From the NCBI GenBank assembly GCA_963556045.3, contig CAUVYA020000002.1:2575093-2639092 (forward strand): DNA of 64,000 nucleotides, read 5' to 3'. A program made the position numbers and the translations under genes. The stretch comes from UBA4781 sp963556045 (GTDB lineage Bacteria > Chloroflexota > Anaerolineae > Anaerolineales > Anaerolineaceae). Position 1 is the stretch's first letter. Each line of letters starts with the position of its first letter. The notes under the pieces are model-generated. The model saw nothing but the letters and a program-made list of their open reading frames with translations, was not told the DNA's origin and made no database searches. Of the stretch, positions 24,756-34,923 are shown piece after piece.

Positions 24756-25703
24756 ATGGATTTTACAGGAGAACGTTTTGTTCCGGATTTAGAAATACCA
24801 GAAATTAGTTATGAACATTGGAATCGCTATCTTTTTGCATGTCAATATACAAAAGATAAAATTGTCCTGGATGTTGCCTGCGGTGAAGGATACGGGAGCA
24901 ATCTTCTCGCAAATACAGCGAAAAAGGTAATCGGGGTTGACATAAGCCAGGAAAGTGTTGATTATGCAAAAAGGAAATATAATAACGAAAACCTCGAATT
25001 TCTGATTGGCTCTGCAGCCCAATTGCCCTTGGAGAAGAACAATTTTCTCGATGTGGTTGTTTCTTTTGAAACAATAGAACATATTTCACAAAAAGATCAA
25101 ATTGAATTTCTGATTGAAGTAAAAAGAACGCTAAAAAAAGATGGGGTCTTTATTGTATCAACCCCGAATAAAAAATTATATTCCGATGTTCCGAACTACA
25201 ATAATGAATTTCATGTAAAAGAATTTTATTTTGAAGATTTTAAATACCTTCTGGAATCATATTTCAAACATGTGGATCTTTTAGGTCAAAGAGTTGAAAT
25301 CGGATCCTATATCGGTGGATTAGATGGTCAACTCCGCACCTTATCTGAAGATCCAATAACCTTTACGGAAGAAGGATTTTTTCCGTCGATGGAACCTCGT
25401 GATGCGCTGTATTTTGTGGCAGTATGTTCAGATGCACCATTAATAAAAGCAAATGCTTCTTTTTCCTATGATAAATCGAAAAAGCTATTAAGGGATAAAG
25501 AACAACATATAAATGCTCTTAAAAACCAAGTAAATAGTATTGATAAACAATTGAAAGAACAAAAACAGTTCTCTTCAAATTTAAGAATTGAATTGGAGCA
25601 AACCAAAGAGGAGGCAGCCAGTTATGCAGTGAGCACCAGTTGGCGTATAACCAGACCGATGCGAAAATTAGTTGATTTATTAAGGAAAATAAAGCATGTT
25701 TGA
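24756..25703 (+). CDS. SAM-dependent methyltransferase with coiled-coil tail
   Basis: This 315-residue protein begins MDFTGERFVPDLEIPEISYE, the typical opening of a class I methyltransferase group found in polysaccharide clusters. The SAM site is VLDVACGEGYGSNLL (residues ~36-50), with the acidic loop GVDIS and motif VVSFETIEHI later. Residues ~240-295 are a charged coiled coil (KKLLRDKEQHINALKN onward), followed by a short basic tail. Start at 24756 has AGGAG upstream; an ATG at 24702 lacks one. Its stop overlaps the next start by 8 bases. It probably methylates a surface glycan or its lipid-linked precursor. Codon use is AT-rich. Confidence 0.85.
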   Translation: MDFTGERFVPDLEIPEISYEHWNRYLFACQYTKDKIVLDVACGEGYGSNLLANTAKKVIGVDISQESVDYAKRKYNNENLEFLIGSAAQLPLEKNNFLDVVVSFETIEHISQKDQIEFLIEVKRTLKKDGVFIVSTPNKKLYSDVPNYNNEFHVKEFYFEDFKYLLESYFKHVDLLGQRVEIGSYIGGLDGQLRTLSEDPITFTEEGFFPSMEPRDALYFVAVCSDAPLIKANASFSYDKSKKLLRDKEQHINALKNQVNSIDKQLKEQKQFSSNLRIELEQTKEEAASYAVSTSWRITRPMRKLVDLLRKIKHV

Positions 25704-28700
25704 TAGAGAAAAAGAGAAGCAGATAATTCGAAAAAGCCATCTGTTTGATTCATTCTATTATCTCAAAGAAAACAGAGATGTCCGCCAGGTTGATATTGAT
25801 CCATTGAGCCATTTTATTCAATCTGGCTGGAAAGAAGGTAGAGATCCTTCCTTATTATTTAATACAAAATTTTATCTCGAGCAAAATCCTGATGTTGAAA
25901 AAGCAAATATCAATCCTTTATTTCATTATTTATTATTTGGTTTTTGCGAAGATCGAAAACCAACTTCTAACGCAGAAGCCTACTCTTATTGGTGTTTGTT
26001 TACATCACACAGAAAAGGGTTTCAATTTTTTATTCAAAAGTGTAAAGATGCTCTTACTATTCATAAAAGCGGATTCTTTGACAAGGATTTTTATTTCAAA
26101 CAGAATCCGGATATTTACGAAGCATTCACAAAAAGCGTTTATTGGAAATGGCGCGACAGTCATAATCCCTTGCTGCGAGCTTTCGGTAGATTTAAAACAT
26201 CTACAGTATTCCATTATGTTTTTCACGGTGTATATGAAGGGAGAGATCCCAGCTCCACTTTTTCAACCGCTTTCTATATCAACCAGTATCCTGACCTGAG
26301 AAAAGTGAAGGTTCTCAATCCCTTTGTTCATTACATCTGCTGTGGGCGGGCTGAGAACAGACTTACGAATGCTGAGTCGAAGCATGTTTGGTTAACCGAC
26401 CTGCTGCAGTATTCATCCAAAATTGTTCAGGAAGGTACTGCAGATCAAAAAACAAAGATGGTTTCGGTCATCACGGAGATCGGTGACGATCTTGCAGAAA
26501 CCAGAAACAGGTTGGAGAATATCCTAGATCAATCTTATCCACAAATCGAAGTGCTTCTGCTGCAATGGCAAATGGATTCGTCTGTCTCAAACCTGGTAAA
26601 AGAATATACCCAAAATTATCCAAAGCAGTTGAAATTGGTCACCACCAATGAAAAAAAGAAAAATGATGGTTCGATGTGGAAGGATGCGCTCCAACATGCA
26701 ACCTCAGAATTCATTTGGCTCGTCCCGCAAGGGAGTACTTGTGATCAAAACTTTTTAGATGAATTGCTGGTTTATTTTGCTGATGAAAGCGTGATGGCTG
26801 CGTTTTGCCCAACACGTAGTTCGGGGGTCGTAAATTTGCCCCAGGAACAAAGTGTTTTCCAGACGGAAAGCTGGGTAAAATCTGCAATTCATTGGATAAA
26901 CCAGGCAGAGACATTGGATGAAGAACTGTGCTTCCAGCGTGGAGCATGGATTGTTCGTAATGTTTTTTCTTCCTCTATCCTGACAAGGGAAGTCCCCAAT
27001 ATATGCAATGATGAAGATTTTCGTAATTTTCTCCTCGAATTCATGGCTGGTGGAGCGGTCGCTTTTTCGAGCTTAACCACCCACTGGTCTGATGCGGATG
27101 AGCCAGATCAATGGAAAGATCGGTCTCTCGATCAAAATTACTGGGTAAGCCATCAACAATTTTTATCCACAGCGCGCTCTTTGTATCAGGTTCCTCTAGA
27201 AAAGATCAAAGCGAATTATGAAAAAGAACGGTCGGAAATTCTGATTCATGAGCCCTCCAAAATCGACGAATTTATTGAATCCTATAAGTTGGATACAATC
27301 ACGCAAATAAAGTCAAAGATCAATATCATGATCTCGATCGTTGCGTTTTCTCTGGGCGGCGGTGAGATCATGCCTATCCGCTTGGCGAACCAATTAAAGC
27401 AAATGGGGTATACGGTTACTGTTCACAGTATGCGGTTAAGTGAACGTGTTTCGAAGGTTCGTGAAATGCTTGATCCGGGTATTCCGGTAGTGACAACCGA
27501 TAAAATTGAAGAAATAGCATTGATTTTAAAGGAATTTCATATAGATGTGATCAATACCAATCACCAGGCGAACCAATCTTTCATCGCGGATGTATTGAAT
27601 ATGGATAAAGACTTGCATTCCAGAGTCTTTCATGTTGGTACCTCACACGGCATGTATGAGAGTTTTTCTAAAAGGACACTGGAAACGATCTTTCCTCGCC
27701 TGCAAGATGGAGTGGACCACTGGACGTATGTGGCAGATAAGAATCTGATTCCATTTCAAGAATATGGTCTTTTTAATGAGGAAAAATTCACCAAGATACC
27801 GAATGGAATGAAAGTTCCAGAAACGCATCCCATTGATACAGCCAGTTTGGGTATTCCCCATGGGGCGTTCGTAGCGTGTATCGCCAGCCGTGCCATTCCA
27901 GAAAAAGGATGGCTGCAAGCGGTCCAGGCAACAGCCATCGCACGCGATATCTCCGGAAAAGATATTCACCTGATCCTGATCGGTGATGGGGAGATGTATG
28001 AACAATTAATAAAAGAAGGTGTGCCAGCCTATATTCATTTACTGGGGTTTCGCGATAACCCCTGCGATTATTTTGCTGTTTCTGATGTGTGTTTGATCCC
28101 ATCCTATTACCGATCCGAGAGTGCGCCACTAACGTTGATTGAAGCTTTACTTTGCCATAAACCGGTTATTTCCAGTGATATCGGTGATGTGGTGAAGATG
28201 CTCACTATCAACGGAGAATTAGCAGGGGACGTATTTAAACTTCAAGATTGGACTGTGCCGGTGGAAGTATTGGCTCAAAAAATAGCTATGTATGCGGCGG
28301 ATGAACATCTTTACCAGAAGAAAAAAGCATTAACAGAACTGAAAGCGCGTGAGTTTGAAATATCCAACGTCGCTTTGCGCTATTTGGATGTTTACAGGAT
28401 GCGAAAAGCGAAGGATACTGTCGACGAAGAGAAGGAACTGATAGAAAGGATTGCCAAAGATGATCAGATGTTGAGCAGTGCTGTTCATCGTAAAGATTCT
28501 ATCAGGGTATCTGTCATCGTACCAAACTACAATCATGAAAAATATTTGAAGCAAAGGCTCGACAGCATTTACAATCAGACCTATAAAAACATGGAAGTGA
28601 TTTTACTCGATGATTGTTCCACTGATCATAGTCGTGAAATTTTAAGGGAATATGCTGATAAATACAGCGATATCACCAGGACCATCTTTAACGAAGAAAA

Positions 28701-29400
28701 TTCAGGCGGCGTGTATTATCAATGGGCAAAGGGTATCCAAAATGCAACCGGCGAGTATTGTTGGATCGCAGAATCTGATGATTTTTGTGAATTGAATTTT
28801 CTTGAAAAAGTAGTACCTGCGTTCAATGATACTCAGGTGAAGTTATCGTACTGTATCTATGGATTTGTTAATACGGAGGATGTGGAATCCCCCGGGGCTT
28901 TTCTGAATTATGTTCGAGCGATCGACGATAAAAAATGGAAGAGTTCCTATGTGAATGATGCTGCCAGGGAAGTTGAAACAACCCTGGCAATCAAGAACAC
29001 CATACCAAACGCATCAGGTGCGGTATTTAAAAAACCGGTTGATTTTGCATTGCTGAATAACAAGAATTGGTTATCTATGAGAATATGTGGCGATTGGATC
29101 TTCTATTTGCACATTATTCGAGATGGGAAAATCGCATACACGGTAGATACAAAAAGCTATTTCCGTTTTCACACTTCCAATACCTCGGTAGCTACCTATG
29201 CAACCGCTGCCTACTATAAAGAACATGAGATGGTTGCATATGTTATCAGAAAATTATATAACGTGAGTGAAGATACGATTCGAAAGAATTATGAAAATAT
29301 TCGTTTGTTTTTCAACAACAATGTTCATGATGGCAGCCTGGCTTTCGAAGAATTGTTTGATATTAATAAAGTCTTGTTAAATAAAGAGAATATTCTGTGA
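25696..29400 (+). CDS. Multidomain glycosyltransferase (repeats-GT2-like-GT4-GT2)
   Basis: This 1234-residue protein probably assembles a surface polysaccharide on the cytoplasmic side of the membrane. The N terminus holds four degenerate ~40-60-residue repeats of the FYLxxNPDVxxxxxNPLxHYLxxGxxEGRxP type (~residues 15-225). Next come a weak GT2-like segment (~255-480), a GT4 GT-B domain (~545-905; LGGGEIMPIRLANQLKQMG and SESAPLTLIEALLCHKPVIS) and a C-terminal GT2 GT-A domain (~930-1200; VSVIVPNYNHEKYLKQRLDS, DDCSTDHSRE and acidic ESDD). The middle GT2-like segment lacks a clear DxD motif and may be inactive. No membrane helix was seen. It is translationally coupled to the methyltransferase gene. 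Confidence 0.88.
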   Translation: MFDREKEKQIIRKSHLFDSFYYLKENRDVRQVDIDPLSHFIQSGWKEGRDPSLLFNTKFYLEQNPDVEKANINPLFHYLLFGFCEDRKPTSNAEAYSYWCLFTSHRKGFQFFIQKCKDALTIHKSGFFDKDFYFKQNPDIYEAFTKSVYWKWRDSHNPLLRAFGRFKTSTVFHYVFHGVYEGRDPSSTFSTAFYINQYPDLRKVKVLNPFVHYICCGRAENRLTNAESKHVWLTDLLQYSSKIVQEGTADQKTKMVSVITEIGDDLAETRNRLENILDQSYPQIEVLLLQWQMDSSVSNLVKEYTQNYPKQLKLVTTNEKKKNDGSMWKDALQHATSEFIWLVPQGSTCDQNFLDELLVYFADESVMAAFCPTRSSGVVNLPQEQSVFQTESWVKSAIHWINQAETLDEELCFQRGAWIVRNVFSSSILTREVPNICNDEDFRNFLLEFMAGGAVAFSSLTTHWSDADEPDQWKDRSLDQNYWVSHQQFLSTARSLYQVPLEKIKANYEKERSEILIHEPSKIDEFIESYKLDTITQIKSKINIMISIVAFSLGGGEIMPIRLANQLKQMGYTVTVHSMRLSERVSKVREMLDPGIPVVTTDKIEEIALILKEFHIDVINTNHQANQSFIADVLNMDKDLHSRVFHVGTSHGMYESFSKRTLETIFPRLQDGVDHWTYVADKNLIPFQEYGLFNEEKFTKIPNGMKVPETHPIDTASLGIPHGAFVACIASRAIPEKGWLQAVQATAIARDISGKDIHLILIGDGEMYEQLIKEGVPAYIHLLGFRDNPCDYFAVSDVCLIPSYYRSESAPLTLIEALLCHKPVISSDIGDVVKMLTINGELAGDVFKLQDWTVPVEVLAQKIAMYAADEHLYQKKKALTELKAREFEISNVALRYLDVYRMRKAKDTVDEEKELIERIAKDDQMLSSAVHRKDSIRVSVIVPNYNHEKYLKQRLDSIYNQTYKNMEVILLDDCSTDHSREILREYADKYSDITRTIFNEENSGGVYYQWAKGIQNATGEYCWIAESDDFCELNFLEKVVPAFNDTQVKLSYCIYGFVNTEDVESPGAFLNYVRAIDDKKWKSSYVNDAAREVETTLAIKNTIPNASGAVFKKPVDFALLNNKNWLSMRICGDWIFYLHIIRDGKIAYTVDTKSYFRFHTSNTSVATYATAAYYKEHEMVAYVIRKLYNVSEDTIRKNYENIRLFFNNNVHDGSLAFEELFDINKVLLNKENIL

Positions 29401-29544
29401 ATGTCCATTGATAGCCGGGAATGATTTTGAGGCTAAAATTGGGTACGGATATACTGTATTATAATAAGCTGTTTTTAACAAAAGAATCATGAATGTTGGG
29501 AAATAACATGAGGTGAATTCTGTTTCAAGAATCAAGGAGGAAAC

Positions 29545-31194
29545 GTGAATTATCGAGATACTGATACTCTCTATGAAGTAAATGATGTTGTTGGTGAAGT
29601 GAAGAATGCGAAAATCAATCAGGATAAATTGGAACTGAACGGGCAGGTAGAATCTCTCAGTATTGAGAAATATGGATTGGACCAGATCATTCTTGTGGAA
29701 CAAAAGAAGAGATTCATCAGTTCCGGGCTTCTCGAAAAAGATGGGTCATGGTCTATAACAATCGATAAAGATAATATCGGAAATGACAATGGCTTCTTGG
29801 AATTGAAGGTATATGCTGCTTCCCAGTCGTTGAATTTCATGTTCCCTCTGGATATTTCAAGACAGGTCGAAAAGAAGTACAAGAAGTTTGTATCTTCCCT
29901 CTTACCAAAAGATAGCCAGGATATACCCACGTTCTTGGATGAATATAAGAAAACAATCATCAATGCCATGAACGAACCGTATGTCGCCAGGTCGAACCAC
30001 GAAGCGATCAAAACGGGAAACAGCTACCAGACTATTGATTTTGGAGATGTAGAAAAACGTGGCGGAAGGACAAACCGCATCAACTATCTATATCAAATCG
30101 ATTTTCAAGGGAAAACAGTACTGGATCTGGGTGCCAATACCGGTGAAAATTCAAGAATCGTACGAAAACTGGGTGCATCTCTGGTGGATGGGATCGAATA
30201 TGATCCTCTCTTTGTTGAAATTGGGCGAGCCATCAATGCAGTCAGCGGAATGACCAGAGTTTCCCTTTTCCAGGGTGATTGCACCAATCCCGGTGAATTT
30301 GAAGGCATGCATTATGATATCGTGCTGGCTCTGGCGGTCTGGGTTTATTTGGGCAATACCATCAAAGATGTGGCAGCCATTACCGACATTCTGGTTTTCG
30401 AAACCCACACGCTGGATCATGGCATGGAGCTTTATTACGAACCTGTGTTGAAATATTTTCCTTATGCTGTTTCTCTCGGTTATTCTGATAAACCCATTGA
30501 TCCGCACAAAAGTCGCATGTTTGTGATCTTCGGGAAAAAACAGGAGGATATTGAAAAATTGATCCATCGTAATTTCCTGAAGGTGCAACCTTATTTCAAG
30601 AACCTGTTCATTGAAAAATATAACCATTTGTCCAAACAGGAAATATTAAAAATCGCAAATGATTTTTACCTTAAACATGAAAACAAAAATGACTATGTTG
30701 ATGATGATCACCGATTTGGGCGTGAGGTTTACTTTGAGGTCTTCTTAGCCGGTTTCCATCAATACAGCACGAATAACAAATCGATCAACCCGGATAATAT
30801 ATTCCTGAAATTCCTGCAAAATGGGATCCGGAACGGCGTGGTAGACCAGGGATTAACCAAGATTGCTGAAAAACCAGAATGGCTGTTGCGAAAGATAACG
30901 AATAAATATGATGATGTTTTCAATATCATCAATGATCGACCTGATCTAATTGCTCCGATTGAATTAAGCAGGGATGATTCTGGGAAATTCACGTTTGAGA
31001 CAACTGCCGGTGAACAGATTTTATGCAATAATATTGATGGGCATCACCGCTTCTTCCTGTATGAACTGACTGGATTGGACAAAGTGCATTATAAGTTCAT
31101 AGAAAAGAATCCAACCCTTGACCAGCTTCTCAAATACAAAAAAGTATTGAAATCTAACTATACTTTGGATCTTTCGAAAAAGGACACGAAATAA
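29545..31194 (+). CDS. Methyltransferase with N-terminal beta domain and ParB-like tail
   Basis: This 549-residue protein starts at GTG (29545) behind a perfect AAGGAGG. Residues ~10-110 look like a beta-sandwich. Residues ~170-330 are a class I methyltransferase with VLDLGANTGENSRIVRKLG, the acidic DGIEYDP loop and FQGDCTNP. The C-terminal ~110 residues contain ILCNNIDGHHRFFLYELTG, the GxHR-type nucleotide pocket of the ParB/sulfiredoxin fold, which can use NTPs for phosphorylation or CTP binding. The gene sits 144 bases after the glycosyltransferase, in the same AT-rich block, so a glycan-modifying role is likely. The combination is unusual and the reaction of the ParB-like domain is unknown. 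Confidence 0.7.
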   Translation: MNYRDTDTLYEVNDVVGEVKNAKINQDKLELNGQVESLSIEKYGLDQIILVEQKKRFISSGLLEKDGSWSITIDKDNIGNDNGFLELKVYAASQSLNFMFPLDISRQVEKKYKKFVSSLLPKDSQDIPTFLDEYKKTIINAMNEPYVARSNHEAIKTGNSYQTIDFGDVEKRGGRTNRINYLYQIDFQGKTVLDLGANTGENSRIVRKLGASLVDGIEYDPLFVEIGRAINAVSGMTRVSLFQGDCTNPGEFEGMHYDIVLALAVWVYLGNTIKDVAAITDILVFETHTLDHGMELYYEPVLKYFPYAVSLGYSDKPIDPHKSRMFVIFGKKQEDIEKLIHRNFLKVQPYFKNLFIEKYNHLSKQEILKIANDFYLKHENKNDYVDDDHRFGREVYFEVFLAGFHQYSTNNKSINPDNIFLKFLQNGIRNGVVDQGLTKIAEKPEWLLRKITNKYDDVFNIINDRPDLIAPIELSRDDSGKFTFETTAGEQILCNNIDGHHRFFLYELTGLDKVHYKFIEKNPTLDQLLKYKKVLKSNYTLDLSKKDTK

Positions 31195-31562
31195 ATATTG
31201 CTGAACTGATCCTATGATTTGAGATGCCGTGGGATTGCGATGTTCCCTCGAGAAATCAATGATCCTGAAAACCAGTGCGCCATTGCAATTTCGGATAGTG
31301 ATGTGGATCTGTGGAGGTGCAGAAGTATCTGTGTTTTCCGTTCGGTGTATGCAGTTGCCAGGTGAATATGGGGGGCTGCATGGACAGTGTGTATGTCTGA
31401 TCTATTCAGTTATTGAACTGCATCGTTTCTATTAACTTACACTCTACTTTCAATGTACGAATAATTTATTTCGTTCTACAATACATAATTATTACGATCC
31501 ACAATCGTTGAATTTGGAATGAATCTTGCGATAGTTAACAGTATAGGATTCTTGATAAAAAG
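31195..31562. other. 368-base gap between glycan island and protease locus
   Basis: No gene with coding pattern and ribosome-binding site was seen. The last 100 bases are AT-rich and probably hold the promoter of the papain-like protease gene, but no clean -35/-10 pair could be set. Confidence 0.4.
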
Positions 31563-34500
31563 ATGAAAAGAAAAGCATTTTCTCTTAGAATTTCTCTTTT
31601 ATTGGCAGCTATGATGGTTGCGTTGATAACGGATGGTGTTGCGTACGCACAGCAAGACCTGCTGATACAATCAGACTTGAATAGCGCTCCATTGATCATA
31701 TTGAATGAGCCGCAGCAGCTGGTACAGGGTATCCAGGGTGAAACGCTCTTAATATCCTGGCAGGATGAAGACGTGGATGATAATGCTCTCATCAGTATCG
31801 CTTATGATGTGGATGATGATCCTTTGAACGAAGAAGGGCATCAATGGATCGTTTCTGATATTGAAGAAGACCCGGACGAATCCCATGATACGTATTTATG
31901 GGATACGACCCTAGTCCCAGAGGGGGTCTATTTTATCTGGGCGGTCATCTCGGATGGTGTTAACGAGAAAGCGTATTCCACGGCACCCGGTCAGGTGGAT
32001 CTTCGAATCGAGCAGCAACCAACAGATACGCCGGAACCGATATTCACCGAAACTCCAACACTCGATCCGGAAGAAAAGACGCTAGAGCCAACACCATCAC
32101 AAACCCCTGAACCCGAAACCGGTGTTCCCTTTCGATGGCAGCTTGAAATGTTGGATTCTTCCTCACAGAAGAGCTTTGACACCATTCTTTCCGAGCAGTT
32201 CTCTGCAAAACAGATTGAAGTCCATTCACAAGCAGGTGATGTACTGGTTGAAGGCAGCCGGGATTTTGAAGAAGTACGTGAGGTCTTGTTCAAAGATCTG
32301 CACGGTGTGGTGAATTTGATCGGGGGTGTTGCCGAAATTGAACTGGAGATTCCTGTTGATGAACCGTCTCCTGTTGAATTGCTGCTGGAGAGCAATCTCT
32401 CCACAGGATACCGCTGGGTTGTTGTCAGTGCGATGAACGAAGGAATAGAGATGAATTATTCGGAGAGCTATATTGCCCGCGAAGGTATTGGCGCTCCCTA
32501 TATACAGGTTATAACTCTTGATCCAACGAATATTGGTTCTGCATCCATAACAATGCGTTATACGCGTTCTTTTGAACCCGGGGCGGAGGTAACCCGACGC
32601 CTCTCGATCCAATTCGATGCACAGCGATCTACCATTGACCTCAGTGATCCCAACCAGGCGCTGGATGGCGTATCGGACTACCCTGAAAGTTATACGGTCA
32701 CAGGATCGGACTCAGCAGGAGATTTGCTAGGACTGGATATGGGTGATGAACTGCCAGCATCCTTTGACTGGCGTGCTCTGGGAGGTGTCACTCCTATTCG
32801 GAATCAGCGTACCTGTGGTTCCTGCTGGGCGTTTGCTACGGTCGGCGCCATGGAATCGGCTATTGCTATCCGAACCGGACAGTACCTCGACCTGTCAGAG
32901 CAGTTCCTGGTGTCGTGCAACTATGAGGGCTGGAACTGCGATACCGGTGGCGGCACTGCTCATCCTTATCACTATGATACCCTGGCTAAAAACCAGACGG
33001 ATGTGGGGGCAGTGCTGGAAGTTGAAAAACCCTACCTCAATGCTACTGGAACCTGTACCGCTGCCTACAATCACCCCTACACCCTCAGTGATTGGGCTTT
33101 CATTTCATCGGGTACGGTCGAAAATATCAAAAGTGCCATCTATACGTACGGTCCGGTAAAAGTGAGCGTCTGCATCGGACCGGCGTTTCAGGGTTACACC
33201 GGCGGGATATTTTCTACCGATGAATCTGGATACTGCCCGTACGGTACCAATCATGCCGTCAACCTCGTGGGATGGGATGATGCTGCGGGTGTATGGATTT
33301 TAAGAAATAGCTGGGGAACCTACTGGGGTGAAAGCGGCTACATGGAGATCCGTTATGGCACATCCAATATCGGTCGTTTAGCATCCTGGGTATCCTATCC
33401 TGGCGGCACAACGGTGGTTGTGCCTACTCCCCTGACGCCCGATACTACCATTGCAGATACGACTCCTACGTACACATGGACCCGGATCAATGGAGCGACC
33501 CGCTATCAATACCAGCTTTATAAAGGTGATACGCTCATTTATGCCAATACAGTCCCTGCCAGTGTTTGCAGTGCTTCCGGCTGTTCCAGTACTGCTTCTA
33601 CGGAATTGAGCACGGGAGAATATAAATGGCGGGTATGCGCTTACGTAGATGGCGTCTGGTATGCTGCCAGTGCGTTTAAGCAATTTACCATCAGCTTTAC
33701 ACCCACTCCTCTTTCTCCTTCAGGAGTATTTGCAGATAATACACCAACCTATACCTGGTCGAAGATCGATGGAGTGACGAAGTACCAGTATCAGCTTTAC
33801 AGAGGCAGTACACTGGTCTATGCCAGCACGGTCACCTCCAGCGTGTGTGGGGTAACCACATGCAGCGCTACTCCAACTGCAGTCTTGGGAGATGGCGAAT
33901 ATCGTTGGAGAGTGAGTGCCAATGTGGATGGAGTATGGAGGTCAGCCAGTGCTTTACTGACTTTCAATATCAGCCTGATCCCATCTCCGATCTCTCCCAG
34001 CGGTGCTATCACGGATACCACACCCGGCTACACCTGGTCAAAACTCGAGAATGCTGCACGATACCAATATCAGCTCTATAAAGATGGAATCCGCATCTAT
34101 GCCTACACAGTGGATGCTGCTGGTGTGTGTGGAGCAACCGAATGCAGCAGCACCCCTTCTGAAACCTTGAGTCCGGGGAATTACCAGTGGCGGGTGTGTG
34201 CATACGTGGAAGGCATCTGGCGCTCAACTAGCCCATTTATGTCTTTCAGCATTGCTTCAACCGAACCCACTCCGACAACGATACCCGTTCTTCCTACTCC
34301 GGTTGCGCCGGGTGTTGTAGTGCCGACACCAGTTACTCCCAATGGTATGATTGCAGACCTGACACCTTCCTACACATGGACAAAGATCAATGGAGCCACC
34401 CGCTACCAAATCCAGTTGTATAAGGCAGGCACTCTGGTGTATGCCAATACCATATCCTCAAGTGTCTGCGGAAGTTCACAGTGTGTTACGACCCCGCTCA

Positions 34501-34877
34501 CGCCGCTGAGTTATGGCGAGTATCAATGGCGGGTGTGTGCCAGTGTGGACGGGGTATGGCGTTCAGCCAGCGCATTCATGAATTTCACCATTTCCTTTAT
34601 TCCGCAACCGATCGCGCCGGCGAATACCATTTCAGATACCACCCCGACCTTTACATGGTCAAAACTTGAAGGAGTGACGCGTTATCAGTTCCAGCTTTAT
34701 CAGGGTGCATCGCGCATCTATGCCTATACCGTGACCTCTGGTGTTTGTGGTACGACCCAGTGTTCAAGTACTCCAACGGTTCAATTATCTGCGGGTGATT
34801 ACAGGTGGCGCGTGTGTGCGTATGTAGACGGAATATGGCGTTCATCCAGCGCTTTTCTGGATTTCACCCTGAATTAA
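31563..34877 (+). CDS. Secreted papain-family cysteine protease with chagasin-like domain
   Basis: This 1104-residue exported protein has these parts in order: signal peptide (~1-30, cut near AYA-QQ); an N-terminal domain of ~110 residues shared with the protein at 35682; a TPEP-rich linker; a domain of ~110 residues (~250-355) with NLSTGYRW, GIGAPYIQ and YTRSFEPG, matching the three loops of chagasin (I42) cysteine-protease inhibitors; a papain-like C1A domain (~395-615); and five ~95-residue Ig/FN3-like repeats. The catalytic site is complete: Gln in RNQRTCGSCWAF with the Cys, His in TNHAVNLVGW and Asn in NSWG. The chagasin-like part probably acts as an internal inhibitor or pro-domain (inference). 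The next gene encodes a separate inhibitor-like lipoprotein. Confidence 0.9.
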   Translation: MKRKAFSLRISLLLAAMMVALITDGVAYAQQDLLIQSDLNSAPLIILNEPQQLVQGIQGETLLISWQDEDVDDNALISIAYDVDDDPLNEEGHQWIVSDIEEDPDESHDTYLWDTTLVPEGVYFIWAVISDGVNEKAYSTAPGQVDLRIEQQPTDTPEPIFTETPTLDPEEKTLEPTPSQTPEPETGVPFRWQLEMLDSSSQKSFDTILSEQFSAKQIEVHSQAGDVLVEGSRDFEEVREVLFKDLHGVVNLIGGVAEIELEIPVDEPSPVELLLESNLSTGYRWVVVSAMNEGIEMNYSESYIAREGIGAPYIQVITLDPTNIGSASITMRYTRSFEPGAEVTRRLSIQFDAQRSTIDLSDPNQALDGVSDYPESYTVTGSDSAGDLLGLDMGDELPASFDWRALGGVTPIRNQRTCGSCWAFATVGAMESAIAIRTGQYLDLSEQFLVSCNYEGWNCDTGGGTAHPYHYDTLAKNQTDVGAVLEVEKPYLNATGTCTAAYNHPYTLSDWAFISSGTVENIKSAIYTYGPVKVSVCIGPAFQGYTGGIFSTDESGYCPYGTNHAVNLVGWDDAAGVWILRNSWGTYWGESGYMEIRYGTSNIGRLASWVSYPGGTTVVVPTPLTPDTTIADTTPTYTWTRINGATRYQYQLYKGDTLIYANTVPASVCSASGCSSTASTELSTGEYKWRVCAYVDGVWYAASAFKQFTISFTPTPLSPSGVFADNTPTYTWSKIDGVTKYQYQLYRGSTLVYASTVTSSVCGVTTCSATPTAVLGDGEYRWRVSANVDGVWRSASALLTFNISLIPSPISPSGAITDTTPGYTWSKLENAARYQYQLYKDGIRIYAYTVDAAGVCGATECSSTPSETLSPGNYQWRVCAYVEGIWRSTSPFMSFSIASTEPTPTTIPVLPTPVAPGVVVPTPVTPNGMIADLTPSYTWTKINGATRYQIQLYKAGTLVYANTISSSVCGSSQCVTTPLTPLSYGEYQWRVCASVDGVWRSASAFMNFTISFIPQPIAPANTISDTTPTFTWSKLEGVTRYQFQLYQGASRIYAYTVTSGVCGTTQCSSTPTVQLSAGDYRWRVCAYVDGIWRSSSAFLDFTLN
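33425..34875 (+). repeat. Five ~285-bp coding repeats of the papain-like protease
   Basis: Five repeats of ~95 codons have the pattern TPTYTW..I.GATRYQYQLY...VYA.TV..SVC....C...P....GEYRWRV.A.VDGVW...SAF..F. Repeats three and four are separated by a Pro/Thr linker. Each carries a Cys pair four residues apart (C-x4-C). The same module occurs eight times in the protein at 35682-39488. Confidence 0.85.
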
Positions 34878-34923
34878 AATGTACGAAATAGCAAATATAA
34901 TACGTTCAATTTGAGGAGGTATG

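Noticed and set aside
31229..31435. 68-codon frame between the glycan island and the protease gene
   Set aside because: No ribosome-binding site, Cys-rich random composition and no recognisable domain.
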